Shown here: positions 34,431 to 42,346 of the stretch, in pieces
Layout of the letters: each line of letters begins with the position of its first letter
Numbering within the stretch: the stretch's first letter is position 1
Source of the DNA: Prevotella sp. E2-28
GTDB taxonomy: Bacteria > Bacteroidota > Bacteroidia > Bacteroidales > Bacteroidaceae
Reading direction: 5' to 3'
Length of the DNA stretch: 64,000 bases
Assembly: GCF_022024055.1 (NCBI RefSeq)
Contig: NZ_CP091788.1
Coordinates: 3,348,001-3,412,000 of the forward strand
Notes under the pieces: model-generated
Databases searched by the model: none
What the model was told of the DNA's origin: nothing
The model's input: the letters and a program-made list of their open reading frames with translations, nothing else
Program-made: the position numbers and the translations under genes

Positions 34431-37181
34431 TTACTTCAGTATGTCTTTTAGTTGGTTGGTTGCACTATCAATCATGTCCTTGGTGCCGCTACCATCAGTA
34501 ACGTAGCGCGCCACCCGTTCCGCACGGCGCAAGGCATCACGGCGAGCATCTGTTCGCGGCAGTTCACGCACTTGTTTCATAAGCTGTTTCAGTTCCTCCA
34601 TATCCTCCATCTCAGCCAGATTGCCCGGACGCATGGCTGTCAGCGCAGCATTCAGTTTTGACAACGACTTCTCCGCATCAACGGGATTTACCTTCGTGGT
34701 CAGAATGGCTGCACACTGCTGATACTGCTCCATCATGCGGGCATAGCCATGAGATGCCCATGGTGTATGTTCTGGCACTTTCACCGTCAGCGCATTCCAT
34801 GCCTGCTGAGCCTCAATACGACTCTGTGCCATAGCCAACGTCTGGCGAAGCACCAGCGTATCAACCTCAGTGGCAGGAGGCACAGGGGCATCAAGTCGGA
34901 AGTAATGGGTCACATGGCGGTCTGCATCATAATCAGGCACAAAATGGAAGCGGTTCCAGTCGTCCTCACAATGAATGGTAGCCTCATCCCATGTCTTCAC
35001 ATCCTTAGCAGCCATCACCAATGGTCCCTGCATCAGGGCAGCTGTCCACATGGGACTGTAGGTCTGCTTGCCTGCCACTTCCAGTTTGTCGGGAGTATAG
35101 TCGAGGTGACGTGTAAAGGGCATGATAACCTCTACCACATCTTTCTTCGACCATTTGCGAAGTGGAATCTCCACATAGCTTGACGGCTGATAGTGGGTAG
35201 CAATACTCTTACCATTGAGTTTGATATCAAAGCCCTCGGTAGCCCAGTAGGGCACACGTAGTTTCATGGCAAAACGCCCCCTACCCTTCTGAATGCGAAT
35301 GATACTCTTCTCAGCAGGCCATTGACACTCCTGACGGATTACGGTCTTCTGGGCATCCCATGAAGCCACCGTAGGCAGGTAAAGAGCCACCCAAAGAGTG
35401 TTGTCATTTACGAAATAAGTCGCCTCCTGATATTTCACATGGTTCTCGGCACCCGTACCACCACAGCAAGTGCTCTGCGGGGTCTCATTACCCCAGGGCT
35501 TCGAGGCATCAAGTCCCACGGCATACTGATAAAGCACCTGATACTGATGGGGGTTGATGGAACCCACCAACTGGTTGTAGAGCAATCGCTCATAGTAGTC
35601 CATATAACTGGCATCATCAGGATTGAACGTGTTCAGGTCCTTCGTCAACTTTGCCAAGTTGTAGGCACAGCATGTCTCGTTAATCGTAGGCTCAGGATTA
35701 TTCGCCATTGAGAGCATCTGCGTGTAGGGCAAGCGGAACATTTCTCCATTGCCCACGCCACCCATGGCATAGCGATAGCGACCTTGTATGGTATGCCAGA
35801 AGTTCTGTGCTATATGATAATAATAGGTGTCGGCCCCCGCCTCATAGCATTTCAGGGCCCCGGTTATCATGGGGATATGCTGGTTGGCATGACGCGTACG
35901 CATAGCATCGATATGACGTGCCAGAGGGTCAAAGAAGGCGGGCGAGTCGAAACAGGTGGCAGCCTCCAACAATCGCTCACTCTGTTCCTTGTCGCTGACC
36001 ATCATCGACAGTCGTGCCAGCGACTCAGCCATACCACCTACCTCGCCAGCAATATACATGTTCCACATCTCATAGCGATTGCCTGGACGCTCGCGACGCT
36101 CAGCCTGCGTGCCGTCTTTTTTCACGTATGTACGATAGTGCAGGCGGTTCCATACCCAGAGTCCCATGTCGCGGGCAATAATCAGGGCCTTCTCGCTGAT
36201 GGCTTTATCGTCAATGATGTTGGCAATATCAATCAGTCCGGCCAGTTGCTTATGCACGGTATAATATGGTGCCCACACCCAGTCCTCATTGTTATAGGGG
36301 CGATACATCTCAATGAGCACACAATGTTGCGGCGGAATGGCGTTCATATAGCCATAGCCGTAGTGGCGATAGTCCTGCTTATAGGCATCGAAATCTTTCC
36401 ATGAGCCTTTCAGATCACGCAGCTCGGCCTCGGGTGCCACGTCACGCGCCTCGAAATAGCGGCCCAGCGAGTCGCTCCATACGAAGGTGCGCTCCTGACA
36501 GCAGCGCATCTCATCCAGCATCAGGGCGATGCGACTCTGCAACAATGCCTTTTTCTGCTTGTCCTGACAACTGGCGTATGCCATGGCCATGGCCGAGAGG
36601 TAATGCCCCGTGCCATGACCTTTCAGTTTTGTGGTAGGCGAGTCCCACCCATCGCTGACGGGACAGCCTGTAGTTGGAATGCCGTATGTATCATAGTAGT
36701 TATAGAGTTGCTGTTTAGGATCGAGCGACAGCAGATTATCGATATCCAGGTCGCGGTTATGCGTCAGACGGTTTTCACCCGTTAGCTGCACCTTGGTCAA
36801 TGGCAGGGGCTGGGCAACGGGATGCAAGGCAGGCGCCTCTGTCTGCTTCACTACATTGACGCGCGCTTTGACGGGATAGCCGTTGGACGTGGTGTTATCA
36901 CCTACAATAAAGCCACGTACCTCGTAAGTAGAGCCTGCGGGATGGCGCGAAGCGTCGGCCTGTTCCTGCTCCACATCGAGTGATGTATTCGTCCACTTCA
37001 CCTGTCTATACTCACCCTTGCCGTCTGAATATTCCACCCACAATTGGTAAGGCAACCTAGGCGCATTACCCACAGGAACTTCCACACAAATATTCTTCAC
37101 GCTCACGATGCTACGGGAAGCAGCTGACACGCCAGCAAACTGGAGTACAGACAGAACGACTGTCATCACAATCATTTTCAT
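34431..37181 (-). CDS. GH146-like (DUF1680-type) beta-L-arabinofuranosidase with Ig-like N-terminal domain
   Basis: The protein is 916 residues from the ATG at 37181. The ATG at 37205 adds eight polar residues but lies at the expected transcription start, just after a -7 box at 37210-37217. After the signal peptide comes a bacterial Ig-like (Big_4-like) domain (about 22-112, 'LPYQLWVEYSDGKGEYRQVK'). The barrel then carries 'NETCCAYNLAKL' (Glu502, Cys504, Cys505) and 'CCGGTGAENHVKY' (Cys572, Cys573), the zinc/Cys nucleophile signature of GH146. The C-terminal 150 residues are helical. It should remove beta-L-arabinofuranose from side chains. GH127 versus GH146 was decided by motif reading only. 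Confidence 0.85.
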   Translation of the reverse strand: MKMIVMTVVLSVLQFAGVSAASRSIVSVKNICVEVPVGNAPRLPYQLWVEYSDGKGEYRQVKWTNTSLDVEQEQADASRHPAGSTYEVRGFIVGDNTTSNGYPVKARVNVVKQTEAPALHPVAQPLPLTKVQLTGENRLTHNRDLDIDNLLSLDPKQQLYNYYDTYGIPTTGCPVSDGWDSPTTKLKGHGTGHYLSAMAMAYASCQDKQKKALLQSRIALMLDEMRCCQERTFVWSDSLGRYFEARDVAPEAELRDLKGSWKDFDAYKQDYRHYGYGYMNAIPPQHCVLIEMYRPYNNEDWVWAPYYTVHKQLAGLIDIANIIDDKAISEKALIIARDMGLWVWNRLHYRTYVKKDGTQAERRERPGNRYEMWNMYIAGEVGGMAESLARLSMMVSDKEQSERLLEAATCFDSPAFFDPLARHIDAMRTRHANQHIPMITGALKCYEAGADTYYYHIAQNFWHTIQGRYRYAMGGVGNGEMFRLPYTQMLSMANNPEPTINETCCAYNLAKLTKDLNTFNPDDASYMDYYERLLYNQLVGSINPHQYQVLYQYAVGLDASKPWGNETPQSTCCGGTGAENHVKYQEATYFVNDNTLWVALYLPTVASWDAQKTVIRQECQWPAEKSIIRIQKGRGRFAMKLRVPYWATEGFDIKLNGKSIATHYQPSSYVEIPLRKWSKKDVVEVIMPFTRHLDYTPDKLEVAGKQTYSPMWTAALMQGPLVMAAKDVKTWDEATIHCEDDWNRFHFVPDYDADRHVTHYFRLDAPVPPATEVDTLVLRQTLAMAQSRIEAQQAWNALTVKVPEHTPWASHGYARMMEQYQQCAAILTTKVNPVDAEKSLSKLNAALTAMRPGNLAEMEDMEELKQLMKQVRELPRTDARRDALRRAERVARYVTDGSGTKDMIDSATNQLKDILK

Positions 37182-37357
37182 GCTATGTCCATTTTTCTTA
37201 ATCATGCTGCAAAGGTATGTAATAAATACTCACCTGTGTAAAAAAATAGTCCAAATAACCCGTAAAAAAATCCAAGCGATAAGTAAACTCTATCAAAGTT
37301 CATCGAAACCTTTCTCTATATGTCTATTTTTAACGTAATAAATTCTCTTTTATTTTT

Positions 37358-37673
37358 ATTTCACCATCACCGCAAACTATTCATTTTCAACGTATTTTGG
37401 TGAAACCCATTTTGAAGCCTCCGAACTTGGTAAGTTTAAGATTGCAACTCTGCGAGTTCTACATCACAACTCGGCGAGTTGAAGGTGCTAACTCTATGAC
37501 TTACGATTATAACTCTTAGACTTATGATCGTAACTCTAAGACTTATTATTCTTACTCTAAGGTTTATTACAATATTAGCGCACAAAAATGTGGTTTCACC
37601 ACATCTTTTTGACGCTCACATATTTGTAGTGAATGTGAAACCCTTTTGCAAAGTATTTTATTTTTGTAATTAC
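37358..37673. repeat. Dispersed non-coding element, copy 1 (mini-palindrome array)
   Basis: This fills most of the 499-base gap between the GH146-like and DUF6055-like genes. In the plus orientation it reads TTTCACC, a spacer, GGTGAAACCC (37409-37418), then an array (37423-37562), then AATATTAGCGC, a GTGGTTTCACCAC hairpin, GTGAAACCC (37635-37643) and an A/T-rich end. The array has two to three 22-base units with the palindrome AACTCGGCGAGTT and three 21-base units starting TAACTC. Copy 2 at 63098-63458 is clearly homologous in reverse orientation. Nothing coding is seen. Confidence 0.85.
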
Positions 37674-37704
37674 GGGTTCATAAGCTGGTAAAAACTAACT
37701 TTCT

Positions 37705-39264
37705 TTACAGCGGCTTGGTATTTTCGAACTGCACTTCGTAAGGCCACTGTTCATTATTCTGTGTCCATGAGGAGGCATCCTTTGAGCGATCCCAAGGATG
37801 CTGCCAGTGGGTGGTTGGAGCTCCCATCACCACAAAGAACAAACGCGTACAACCTGTGGGGATAGTCAGTTCTGCCGAACCTTCCTTATCGGCCTTTACC
37901 TCTCCGTATGTACGGGTGCCATCATTGCCGTTATAGGCTACGAAGGCATAGCGCCAGCCGGCACGGGCGGGATAGACATAACGGTAGCCTTTGGCATCGG
38001 TCAGTCCCTTGAAGTTGGCCTTGACAACAGTACCTGCCGTTGCCACCTTCATATTCGTGATATGATAGCCATAATTCTGGATGCAGGTAGCAGAATCGGT
38101 GGTATAGGTAGAAGAAGTGGCATCGAGCACCTTCAGGCGTTTCTTATGCTGTCCTATACGCTGCTTGGCACGATCACGCACACCATCGATATCCCATGTG
38201 GCCATACGCATATAGCCCTCCATAAGCTCATCGCAGAACTGCTCTTGTGTGAGTGAGTTCATACGCTTATAGGTCTGCACGGGATCTTCACTCTTATTGG
38301 ATGCCCGCCACAAACGACCAATGAAGTCGCGGCCGTATTTCATGCACCACCAGTCCTGAATATAGCAGCAGGCGTAGCGCCAATCCTCGTGCAGCAGGTT
38401 CAGATGATGGGCATCAAGATGCTGCTCAAAGTATTCGCCATCGGTGAACTGACGGTCAGGGAAGATTTGATAGGCCTGCCAGTCGGCACAACTCTCCCAC
38501 CAGCCGCAATCGCCCCAGCCATCGCCATTGAAGCCCCATCCATAGCCGTGGGAAGAGCCTAAGTCGGCACCAACCAGATACTGAAAGGTATGACCTACTT
38601 CATGAGCAACGGTATGACCACCACGTGCATTAGCAGCCCAGGGGTTGAAATGGCCAATACCCGTCTTGCTCCATGAACCGTCAGACTCCTGTCCGTCCAC
38701 ACCAGAGGCATCGGCTCGCCAGTCGCTCTGATAGGGAATATAAAGTTGAATCTTATACTTGTCAGTAACGGAACTGCCCTCCTTGACAAATCCCAGTTCA
38801 TCGGCATACATCTTCCAGCATTTCTCTGCAATATCGAGCACATAGCTGGCCTTGGTCACATTGCCATCACCGGGATACTGTATCTTATCAGGATTATTAC
38901 CATAGCGTACATCCCAGAACACAGCAAAATGCTCGCTCTCAAGGGAATGAGCAAAGTTATAACCCGAGGTGGCGTTCTGGTTCTCATAATTCGTGCCGCT
39001 ATAGGTGCTGGGCTTCAGCAGATAGCGACCGGGATTAGAGAACTGCATGGTACTCTTGCCAGCCGTAGTAGAGAGCGTGCGGATGCCGCCCGTATTATAA
39101 TAGACCTTGGTCTGCGTAGTCTTCACCTCGATGGAATCGGCATTAGCAAGCGGTGCACTAACGTTTTTCTGGAAACGATTGTCGAAGCGTACCCAAAGGG
39201 TATCCTGTGCACTCACAGCACAGCATTGGGCTAATAATAACAGGGAGAATATCGTTGTCTTCAT
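37705..39264 (-). CDS. Secreted HExxH metallopeptidase-like protein (DUF6055-like)
   Basis: This 519-residue protein has a signal peptide (1-19, ending AVSAQ) and a zinc-peptidase motif HEVGH (His221, Glu222, His225). 'WWESCADWQA' follows, whose Glu257 is well placed as a third ligand in gluzincin fashion (E-x-x-x-D). The same pattern occurs in the 721-residue protein at 45.2-47.4 kb. The C-terminal third (about 410-519) is a beta-rich domain also shared with that protein ('TTHWQHPWD', 'WPYEVQFENT'). It lacks the type IX secretion tail. It is co-transcribed with the gene before it (four-base overlap). Peptidase activity is inferred from the motif only. Confidence 0.72.
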   Translation of the reverse strand: MKTTIFSLLLLAQCCAVSAQDTLWVRFDNRFQKNVSAPLANADSIEVKTTQTKVYYNTGGIRTLSTTAGKSTMQFSNPGRYLLKPSTYSGTNYENQNATSGYNFAHSLESEHFAVFWDVRYGNNPDKIQYPGDGNVTKASYVLDIAEKCWKMYADELGFVKEGSSVTDKYKIQLYIPYQSDWRADASGVDGQESDGSWSKTGIGHFNPWAANARGGHTVAHEVGHTFQYLVGADLGSSHGYGWGFNGDGWGDCGWWESCADWQAYQIFPDRQFTDGEYFEQHLDAHHLNLLHEDWRYACCYIQDWWCMKYGRDFIGRLWRASNKSEDPVQTYKRMNSLTQEQFCDELMEGYMRMATWDIDGVRDRAKQRIGQHKKRLKVLDATSSTYTTDSATCIQNYGYHITNMKVATAGTVVKANFKGLTDAKGYRYVYPARAGWRYAFVAYNGNDGTRTYGEVKADKEGSAELTIPTGCTRLFFVVMGAPTTHWQHPWDRSKDASSWTQNNEQWPYEVQFENTKPL

Positions 39265-40292
39265 CTTACAAATACCTTTTTACCATTAATAATATAGATA
39301 CCTCGTTTCTGGGGAGTTACTACCTTTCGGCCTTGCAAGTCATAGACCACACTTCTTACATCTTCCATCTTCCCTCTCACATCGGCAATACCCGTGATAT
39401 CACCTGTCATGCTGATACCATCTACATAGAAATTGATAGCTGCTCCGTTGTTGTTGCGTGCCTGCTGAATGTATGTAGAAAATGCTTTGACTGCCACTGA
39501 GTCGGTCTGCATGGCGTAACTGCCCTCGTCATTCAGATAAAATACATTCATAAGTTTCTTGCTTTCATCAAGCAAGGTATATGTACCCGTGAGACGGAGA
39601 CGCACGTTTTTCTGGTCAGACTGGACTGTTTTAAACTGCGGTGCTTTGTTGGTTACATCCATCGTGGCATCAGCTATAAGATATGCAGGACCTGGTACAC
39701 GTGCTGTGCCATAGTTCACCGTAGAGGTCTGTCCTATAGCGATATCAGGTTCACGAGTAGGGCGAATCAAATAGTGAACATTGGGCTCCATAACCTCGGC
39801 ATCCGTATCCAGATTGATAGTATGGAAGTTCACCTGTGCCTCTGTCTCGCCCTCAATAATATCTTGATAGGCAGCCAGCAGCGTACCCTCGCCAAAGGCA
39901 TCAACAATCTGTCGGCCATTAAGCGATACGGGCACCACAAGACTGTTCCATTTATTGACTTGCAGCGAACGTCGCAGAGCCAACAGACCATGATCCACGT
40001 TGTAGGGGGTAAAGGTGGTGCTGTCTTCATTAAGCATGAATTTCTGAGGTACCTCCACCCGCATATTGTCAACATCACTGATACTCATCACCTTGTCAGG
40101 AAATACCAGTTGTCCGTCTTTCAGATGGATAACAAACGGCTTAGCAGTAGTCACACGATTATAGTCACGCTGTCCTTGGCTATCAGTCACCACCAATGTG
40201 CGTGCCCCTTGCAACGTAGTCACTCTGTCTGTTTGAGCATAAGCCACCACGGACATCGCAGTTAGAATCGTTAGAATGATACCTTTTCTCAT
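39261..40292 (-). CDS. Secreted protein of unknown function with type IX secretion tail
   Basis: This 343-residue protein has a signal peptide (1-19, ending VVAYAQ). The body is beta-rich with no recognised catalytic motif; one internal segment ('NKWNSLVVPVSLNGRQIVDA') resembles repeats in Prevotella surface proteins. The C-terminus 'VYDLQGRKVVTPQKRGIYII' followed by 'NGKKVFVR' is a Por-type sorting tail, so the protein is predicted to cross the outer membrane by type IX secretion and be attached or released there. It has its own consensus promoter and precedes the HExxH protein gene with a four-base overlap. Confidence 0.72.
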   Translation of the reverse strand: MRKGIILTILTAMSVVAYAQTDRVTTLQGARTLVVTDSQGQRDYNRVTTAKPFVIHLKDGQLVFPDKVMSISDVDNMRVEVPQKFMLNEDSTTFTPYNVDHGLLALRRSLQVNKWNSLVVPVSLNGRQIVDAFGEGTLLAAYQDIIEGETEAQVNFHTINLDTDAEVMEPNVHYLIRPTREPDIAIGQTSTVNYGTARVPGPAYLIADATMDVTNKAPQFKTVQSDQKNVRLRLTGTYTLLDESKKLMNVFYLNDEGSYAMQTDSVAVKAFSTYIQQARNNNGAAINFYVDGISMTGDITGIADVRGKMEDVRSVVYDLQGRKVVTPQKRGIYIINGKKVFVR

Positions 40293-40318
40293 TGATTTGT
40301 TCTTTTAGTGTTTGGGAG

Positions 40319-40349
40319 CAAAGATACGATAAATTCCGCATAAGGCAAA
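40319..40349 (-). promoter_or_regulatory. Promoter of the 39.3-40.3 kb gene pair
   Basis: On the minus strand, TTTG (40349-40346), a 19-base spacer and TATCTTTG (40326-40319) match the consensus, 27 bases before the start codon. Confidence 0.7.
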
Positions 40350-40467
40350 ACTTTATTTCTCAAAAAATGTTGTTTAGACGTTATTTGCATCTTTTTGGAC
40401 GATAGTTTTAATCCTGTTACAGAATAAATGTGTAACTTTGCATCATCAATAACACAACCATTTTTTG

Positions 40468-42342
40468 ATGAAACAACTACTTACTATACTATTATCTATA
40501 CTCTGCACCTTTACAGCAGAAGCACAGCAACGGGCTCATATCTATATGAACCAAATGGGGGGAAAATGGAACTTTCCCGTCGTAGTGGACAGTCTCAACG
40601 AAATTACGTTTGACAAGGCACAGCGACAAATGCACATGGATGTCAGTGGCGGACTAACGGTGCCTTTCGACGTGAGTCACGCAGACAGTCTGACTTTTGA
40701 AGACGAGCCACTCACAGAAACAAAAGATCCCTATCAGGTGTTCCAACTTTACATCACCACCAAGGACGGTAGCGACATCACCTCAAAAGACTATTACACC
40801 GACTGCCACATGGCTCTGAATGCCCAAGGTTCATATACCAGTTACTCTGCCAATATACAGATGCGCGGACGTGGCAACAGCTCTTTCCTCTGGTACGACA
40901 AGAAGCCCTATCGCATCAAACTCAATGACAAGCATAAGGTGTTGGGGCTGGATAAAGCCAAGAGTTGGGTATTGCTGGCCAACTATCGCGACGTGACGGA
41001 TATGATGAATACTTTCGTATTTGAGATGGGACGTGCTTTGGGGCTGCCTTATACGAACCATACCCGCTACGTAGAACTTTTCCTGAATGGCGACTATAAA
41101 GGGATTTATCAGTTGACAGAGCAGATACAACAGAACAAGAACCGCGTGGCCGTGAGCGATGAGCATGGCATTCTGATAGCACTCGACGTGGACGATGGTC
41201 CTGGCGAGAGTCCTTATGCCAATGATAATTTCTGGTCATCGGTATATAGGATGCCTGTATGCGTAAAGTATCCTGATGACGAGCGATGGACAGAGAATAC
41301 CGTGGACTCCGTACGCAATGTGTTTGCCGAACTAGAAACTGCGATTAATAATAAGGATTACGCCCAGGTACAGCAGTTGCTTGATGTGCCGTCATTCATC
41401 AAATACCTGCTCATTCAAGAATTTGTGTATAACGTGGAACTGTCAGCCCCTCGTTCCATCTATATGCATAAGGATGGCGACGGTCCTTGGGTGATGGGAC
41501 CATTATGGGACTTTGATGCTGGCTATGATTTTGACTGGGGACAGATGACCACGGGACACACTTTCTTCACGGATTTCACCGAGACCGTCATGGGCTCTAA
41601 TCCCTTGAAGCGTAACGGACAGTATAACTACGTGCCACAATTCTTCACCGACCTGTTTGGCTGTCCGGAATTCGTGGAAGCCTATAAAGCACAGTGGGCA
41701 GCAGTAAAGGACACGATTGTCACCCATGCATGGAATGAGTGCATGAGATACATAGAGCAGATGCGTGCATCGGGCGCTATAGACCGTGAGTTTCAGCGCT
41801 GGCCCATCAGTGGGAAGCGGTTTGACACCGAACTCAACAAGATGAAACAATGGCTTCAGAACAGGAACACTCATTTCTCTTACCTCGTAGCAGCAATCCC
41901 TGTGCCCAGTGAACCTGTCAACAAAGAGAGATTCTGTGGAAGCATTACTGTAAACACAGCCATGAACTGGTATCAAGGATATAGTCAGGACAATAAAGTT
42001 AGCATCAGCAAACAACAGGTATGCAATCTGATGGGCCTTAACGCCAACGAGATGAACGAAGCCGAACTGAGCATCGTTCCTCTATATAACGATGGTACTG
42101 AGGGAGAGAACCACACCAATGGTGTCTTTGGCGGATGGTTTGATAGCGATGGAGATCCAGATTATTATGCCCAAGGGCATGTATATATCGAGGTTTTCAA
42201 TGATTTATGGAACTGGAGTTGCGGCCTTTATAAGGAAAACTGTGGGCACGATGCCCACGCTGTCATCATGCAATATCAATATCCTTATAACGGCACTTTA
42301 CTAAAGGTGAATATAGAGGTGAACTTCACCATCGCCCAATAG
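40468..42342 (+). CDS. CotH kinase family protein with C-terminal DUF4859-like domain
   Basis: The protein is 624 residues from the ATG at 40468. It has a signal peptide (1-20, ending AEAQ) and a short beta domain, then a CotH domain with 'MRGRGNSSFLWYDKKPYRIK' (about 132-151) and 'VMGPLWDFDAGYDFDWG' (about 342-358), the hallmark motifs of the spore-coat-kinase-like family. Residues about 480-624 match the DUF4859-like module of the 42-50 kb locus ('FGGWFDSDGDPDYYAQGHVY'). A TAACTTTG -7 box lies at 40433-40440. CotH proteins in Bacteroidetes are secreted and their substrate is unknown. It meets the GH43 gene tail to tail, four bases apart. Confidence 0.85.
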   Translation: MKQLLTILLSILCTFTAEAQQRAHIYMNQMGGKWNFPVVVDSLNEITFDKAQRQMHMDVSGGLTVPFDVSHADSLTFEDEPLTETKDPYQVFQLYITTKDGSDITSKDYYTDCHMALNAQGSYTSYSANIQMRGRGNSSFLWYDKKPYRIKLNDKHKVLGLDKAKSWVLLANYRDVTDMMNTFVFEMGRALGLPYTNHTRYVELFLNGDYKGIYQLTEQIQQNKNRVAVSDEHGILIALDVDDGPGESPYANDNFWSSVYRMPVCVKYPDDERWTENTVDSVRNVFAELETAINNKDYAQVQQLLDVPSFIKYLLIQEFVYNVELSAPRSIYMHKDGDGPWVMGPLWDFDAGYDFDWGQMTTGHTFFTDFTETVMGSNPLKRNGQYNYVPQFFTDLFGCPEFVEAYKAQWAAVKDTIVTHAWNECMRYIEQMRASGAIDREFQRWPISGKRFDTELNKMKQWLQNRNTHFSYLVAAIPVPSEPVNKERFCGSITVNTAMNWYQGYSQDNKVSISKQQVCNLMGLNANEMNEAELSIVPLYNDGTEGENHTNGVFGGWFDSDGDPDYYAQGHVYIEVFNDLWNWSCGLYKENCGHDAHAVIMQYQYPYNGTLLKVNIEVNFTIAQ

Positions 42343-42346
42343 AAGT

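Noticed and set aside
37423..37562. Possible CRISPR array (also considered at 63209-63392 and 29109-29262)
   Set aside because: Units follow one another directly and vary in sequence. There are no identical repeats separated by unique spacers, and no cas genes are in the window.
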